64,000 bases of DNA, from positions 2,617,313 through 2,681,312 of the forward strand of contig NZ_CP005286.1 of NCBI RefSeq assembly GCF_000819445.1, given 5' to 3'. A program made the translations under genes and the position numbers. How positions within the stretch are numbered: the stretch's first letter is position 1; each line of letters begins with the position of its first letter. Positions 61,417 through 64,000 of this stretch are shown piece by piece. Source of the stretch: Corynebacterium humireducens NBRC 106098 = DSM 45392 (GTDB lineage Bacteria > Actinomycetota > Actinomycetes > Mycobacteriales > Mycobacteriaceae). The notes beneath the pieces were generated by a model. It worked only from the letters and a program-made list of their open reading frames with translations, did no database searches and was not told where the DNA came from.

Positions 61417-62382
61417 CTACTTCCTCTTGCGCTTCTTCTTGACTCCGGCACGGGCGCCGGGGGCGGGGGCCGTGGTGCGCTTGAGTGCCTTGCGGGCCTC
61501 CTCCTCGGCCTCCTCCTCGCGGTCCATCTGGGCGAAGAGGACGCGCTGCTGGAAGAAGGTCCACACGTTGTTGGACATCATGTAGAACAGCAGGCCGATG
61601 TGCCACAGGAAGCCGGTGAACAGGATGGTGGCGGGCATGACCCACAGCATCATCTTGTTCATCATGCCCATCTGCATGGCCATCATGTCGGCGTTGTCGC
61701 CGGTCGGGGCAGCCTGCTTGCCGGAGGCGATGCGGGCCTTCTGGCGGTCGATGGACATACGCGCGTTGAAGTGGGTGGCCACGGCGATGATGATGGCCAG
61801 CGGCGCGGCGACCATGATGATGTCCGTGCGGGTGAAGTCGACCGGCTGGAAGGCCTGGTACATCTCCTTCGGCATGGAGATGTAGGAGGACAGCGGGACG
61901 CCGAAGAAGCGGGCGTCGATGAAGGACTGGACCTCCTCCACGCCGAAGATGTAGTTCGGGGTGTTGCGGTTCTCCTCGATGGACATGCCCAGCTGGCCGA
62001 CGCCCTCACCGGTGCGGTTGAAGGAGCGCAGCACGTGGAACAGACCGATGAAGACGGGGATCTGCACGAGCATCGGCAGGCAGCCGAGCAGCGGGTTGAC
62101 GCCGTGCTCCTTCTGGAGCTTGCGCGTCTCCTCCATCATCTTCTGCTGGTCGTTCTTGTACTTGGTGCGGATCTCAGCCATCTTCGGCTGCATCTCCTGC
62201 ATCTTGCGGCCCGAGCGCAGCTGGTTCTGGGTCGGCTTGAACATGATCGCCTTGACCGTGAAGGTGAGGAAGACGATCGCCAGCACCCAGGTGATGCCGA
62301 GATCCGGGTCCAGCACAAAGCTGAACACCTTGTGCCAGAACCACAGGATGGCCGAGATCGGCCAGTAGATGAAGTTGAGCAC
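61417..62382 (-). CDS. yidC: Membrane protein insertase YidC (Oxa1 type)
   Basis: 321 aa Gram-positive-like YidC with five helices: short N-terminal helix (LNFIYWPISAILWFWHKVF), WVLAIVFLTFTVKAIMF, cytoplasmic coiled hairpin rich in Lys/Glu/Met (MQPKMAEIRTKYKNDQQKMMEETRKL), LGCLPMLVQIPVFIGLFHVL and so on, and a Lys/Arg-rich tail (KKKRKRK). No lipobox is seen. It inserts membrane proteins with or without SecYEG. GTG start at 62382, 6 nt downstream of yidD. Confidence 0.95.
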   Translation of the reverse strand: MLNFIYWPISAILWFWHKVFSFVLDPDLGITWVLAIVFLTFTVKAIMFKPTQNQLRSGRKMQEMQPKMAEIRTKYKNDQQKMMEETRKLQKEHGVNPLLGCLPMLVQIPVFIGLFHVLRSFNRTGEGVGQLGMSIEENRNTPNYIFGVEEVQSFIDARFFGVPLSSYISMPKEMYQAFQPVDFTRTDIIMVAAPLAIIIAVATHFNARMSIDRQKARIASGKQAAPTGDNADMMAMQMGMMNKMMLWVMPATILFTGFLWHIGLLFYMMSNNVWTFFQQRVLFAQMDREEEAEEEARKALKRTTAPAPGARAGVKKKRKRK

Positions 62383-62388
62383 TGTGTG

Positions 62389-62643
62389 TCAGGACTCCTT
62401 GAAATCGGTTTTTTCGGGGACGGGGTCGTACCCGCCCGGATGCCATGGCCCGCACTTGCTCAGCCGGGCCAGCGTCATGACGAACCCCTTGGCCGCCCCG
62501 TGGTTCCGGACGGCACCCAGCGCATAGGAGCTGCAGGTCGGCTCGAAACGGCAGGACGACCCCATCTTAAAGGGGGACACATGCTTTTGGTAGAAGAGGA
62601 CCAGGGCCTCGAGGCCGCGCGCGGCGGGGGAGAGCCTACGCAT
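62389..62643 (-). CDS. yidD: Membrane insertion efficiency factor YidD
   Basis: 84 aa. YidD signature [29 protein letters not shown] with three conserved Cys, then [17 protein letters not shown]. Assists YidC-dependent insertion. The ATG at 62643 overlaps the end of rnpA by 8 nt; yidC follows closely. The length is normal. Confidence 0.95.
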   Translation of the reverse strand: MRRLSPAARGLEALVLFYQKHVSPFKMGSSCRFEPTCSSYALGAVRNHGAAKGFVMTLARLSKCGPWHPGGYDPVPEKTDFKES

Positions 62644-63004
62644 CCAGCGCCCCCAGGCGGGTGAGTGCCTTCCGGATGTCCTTCTCCAGGTCGCTTGACG
62701 ACGCCGCCCCCGACGCCGGCAACGCGCGCACCACGAGGTCGGTGGTGGGCGGGAGGGCGTCGAAAAGCGAGGCGCACACGTGACGAAGCCGCCGGGACGT
62801 GCGGTGACGGATCACCGCGTTCCCGACGGCCTTGGAGACGATGAGCCCGACGCGGGGTCCGCCCTGGTGGGCGATCCCGGCGTCGGGCCCGGTCCGGCGG
62901 TCCAGGAGATGGACCACCACGGTGCGGCTACCGGCGCGGCGTCCACGCTTCATCGTCCGGCTGAAGTCAGTCGGCGACGTGAGCTTGTGCTGCTTCGGAA
63001 GCAC
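62636..63004 (-). CDS. rnpA: Ribonuclease P protein component
   Basis: 122 aa basic protein. [24 protein letters not shown] at the N-terminus; the RNR-type motif appears as [21 protein letters not shown] (near residue 58). Binds the RNase P RNA and helps cleave pre-tRNA leaders. GTG start at 63004, 16 nt after rpmH. Confidence 0.94.
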   Translation of the reverse strand: MLPKQHKLTSPTDFSRTMKRGRRAGSRTVVVHLLDRRTGPDAGIAHQGGPRVGLIVSKAVGNAVIRHRTSRRLRHVCASLFDALPPTTDLVVRALPASGAASSSDLEKDIRKALTRLGALDA

Positions 63005-63020
63005 CGTTGGTGCTGCTTAA

Positions 63021-63164
63021 TTAAGCGGTCAGCTTGGCGCGGCCCTTACGGCGACGCGCCGAGACGATTGCGCGACCTGCACGGGTGCGCATACGGGTAC
63101 GGAAGCCGTGCACGCGTGCGCGACGACGGTTGTTCGGCTGGAACGTCCGCTTGCCCTTTGCCAC
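63021..63164 (-). CDS. rpmH: 50S ribosomal protein L34
   Basis: 47 aa: starts [20 protein letters not shown] and ends RKGRAKLTA, a complete L34. GTG start at 63164 with GAGGAGAACAACC upstream; TAA stop at 63023-63021. It is the first gene of the leftward operon rpmH-rnpA-yidD-yidC-rsmG-parA-parB. Very short and extremely Arg-rich, as usual for L34. Confidence 0.97.
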   Translation of the reverse strand: MAKGKRTFQPNNRRRARVHGFRTRMRTRAGRAIVSARRRKGRAKLTA

Positions 63165-63380
63165 GGTTGTTCTCCTCTGTGTGACGCGGCCGGCCGTACG
63201 GGTCCGGCGGGGCCGCTGAAATTTTCATGACGGTTTGAGATGCCATCGGGTGGCGTGCTGCGTCCGCACTGACGCGCGGCGGATGCCGCGGCCCGGTGAT
63301 CCGGTGCCGACGCTGCTCTCACACACATCCGCCGGTGCGGACCCTGGACGGGCGCATCCGGCGGTGTGACAGACCATCAC

Positions 63381-63410
63381 AGACTACGCGAATCGGGGCC
63401 ATTCGAACAA
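63381..63410 (-). promoter_or_regulatory. rpmH promoter
   Basis: On the minus strand, -35 TTGTTC (63410-63405), 18-bp spacer and -10 TAGTCT (63386-63381). This gives a leader of about 210 nt before the rpmH GTG, long enough for regulation. Confidence 0.5.
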
Positions 63411-63645
63411 ATTGACATTTCGCCGTGTCGTAGGGCACTGCGCGGGGGCACCTGAAATTACAATGCTGGGATTTTCGGCTGTTCAGCGGGCAGTTCGCCT
63501 GTTTCCGCAGCGGCGCGCGCGGGACCCGCGCGAGGGTCCCCGGCGTCCCGGGGAACGTGGTCGGGCGTTCGATGGACACCGCCCCCGGGGGTTGGGTAAC
63601 AATGGAGAGACTCACAAGAAATCACAGAGCACCCACCAACAGCCC

Positions 63646-63810
63646 TGTGGATAACCGTCAAGACATGATTGAGGGTTTTCCGGAGGGCTCGCATTTCCGC
63701 TGGTGAAAGCGATGAATTTCCCGAATCGTGTTATCCACAGGTTCTAGACTAGGCTGTGGAAAGAATCGGTCGGCGGAATTATCCACACCTGTGGACAACT
63801 CTGTGGATGG
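63646..63810. other. Cluster of DnaA boxes
   Basis: Perfect boxes TTATCCACA: 63731-63739 (+), 63779-63787 (+) and 63646-63654 (-). TTGTCCACA on - at 63798-63790. Variants include TGTGGAAAG at 63755 and TGTGGATGG at 63802. Six boxes or near-boxes in 165 bp mark DnaA binding for origin function or dnaA autoregulation. Confidence 0.85.
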
Positions 63811-63931
63811 CAAGGTAGCGGCCATATTCCCCTGGGGGATGGCCTGTGTACAGCTGCAGCGCACTACCTCCCGCCAGGCACGACCCCAGCGCGCTGCAAC
63901 CACCTGTTTCCGCCAGGGACGCAGGCTATTT

Positions 63932-63947
63932 TGTGACTCATGTCACA
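63932..63947. promoter_or_regulatory. Perfect GlxR/CRP-type site upstream of dnaA
   Basis: TGTGACTCATGTCACA matches the TGTGA-N6-TCACA consensus exactly, about 55-70 bp before the expected dnaA start. It suggests cAMP/GlxR input to dnaA transcription. Confidence 0.65.
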
Positions 63948-64000
63948 GAATTGCAGGTGTTCCCGCATTCCGACGAAACCTCAGAAGGAGCCACCCCCAC

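Larger units (their letters stand above)
63165..64000. other. rpmH-dnaA intergenic region with DnaA boxes (oriC region)
   Basis: No protein gene is supported in these 836 nt. It contains the rpmH promoter and leader, a cluster of DnaA boxes between 63646 and 63810, a CRP-type site, and a ribosome site AAGGAG at 63983-63988 that should serve dnaA starting just beyond the edge. Whether the replication origin itself is here or on the other side of dnaA cannot be decided from the window. Confidence 0.75.

Noticed and set aside
63658..63903. 81-residue minus-strand open frame among the DnaA boxes
   Set aside because: Overlaps clustered DnaA boxes and lacks coding bias.

Overview
The window is high-GC actinobacterial DNA whose gene content and order fit the origin-proximal part of a Corynebacterium chromosome. 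The right end holds DnaA boxes and the conserved block rpmH-rnpA-yidD-yidC-rsmG-parA-parB, read leftwards away from a dnaA gene that should start just past base 64000. Next to it are cwlM-trxA-trxB-sigM-murJ-DUF6049-NUDIX-cca, then four parS sites, a tryptophan operon with a Trp-Trp-Trp leader peptide and attenuator, and leuS. The genus call rests on this synteny, on a trpCF fusion with parS in its linker, on hrtBA/chrSA and on many leaderless promoters; the species is not determined.

Layout: 1-10325 is a phenylacetate catabolon (paaABCDE, paaG, paaJ, paaF, paaH, then a thioesterase on the minus strand and paaZ). Two 22-bp dyads at its divergent promoters look like PaaR (TetR) operators. The set covers epoxidation, isomerisation, ring hydrolysis and beta-oxidation; paaK and paaR are absent and probably lie left of base 1. 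10326-12280 is small accessory genes with a palindromic repeat. 12282-15844 is a haem exporter hrtBA divergent from the two-component system chrSA. 15871-21133 holds paralogous Thr-rich lipoproteins, a cupin, a lipase, a VanZ protein, an AcuI-type reductase and a membrane protein behind CsoR-like operators. 21442-24209 is a DUF222/HNH gene bracketed by inverted copies of the palindromic repeat, and a TPP enzyme coupled to leuS.

27096-30250 holds small membrane, Rieske and transporter genes. 30251-37180 is the trp regulon (leader, trpE-G-D-CF-B-A, terminator). 37218-40556 is a MerR/ABC-exporter operon carrying two parS sites. 40557-41142 has no recognisable gene. 41143-47146 is a Tat-dependent Rieske lipoprotein, an old yellow enzyme, a bile-acid-type transporter, azlCD, yqgE and cca. 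47222-56706 is the envelope/redox block (NUDIX, DUF6049, MurJ with pseudokinase, SigM, TrxB, TrxA, CwlM). 56957-57925 is an endonuclease-like gene flanked by hairpin repeats. 58042-63164 is the partition and membrane-insertion block, followed by the rpmH-dnaA intergenic region.

The strongest unexplained signals are: (i) an 11-mer, CGTCGAGAAGC, found by eye in 18 copies on both strands, often forcing rare codons; (ii) a palindromic repeat with a conserved tail, two copies of which flank the HNH gene in inverted orientation; (iii) hairpin repeats flanking a second nuclease-like gene; (iv) ParB sites that contain the start codons of two genes; and (v) CsoR-type operators in front of a membrane protein of unknown role.
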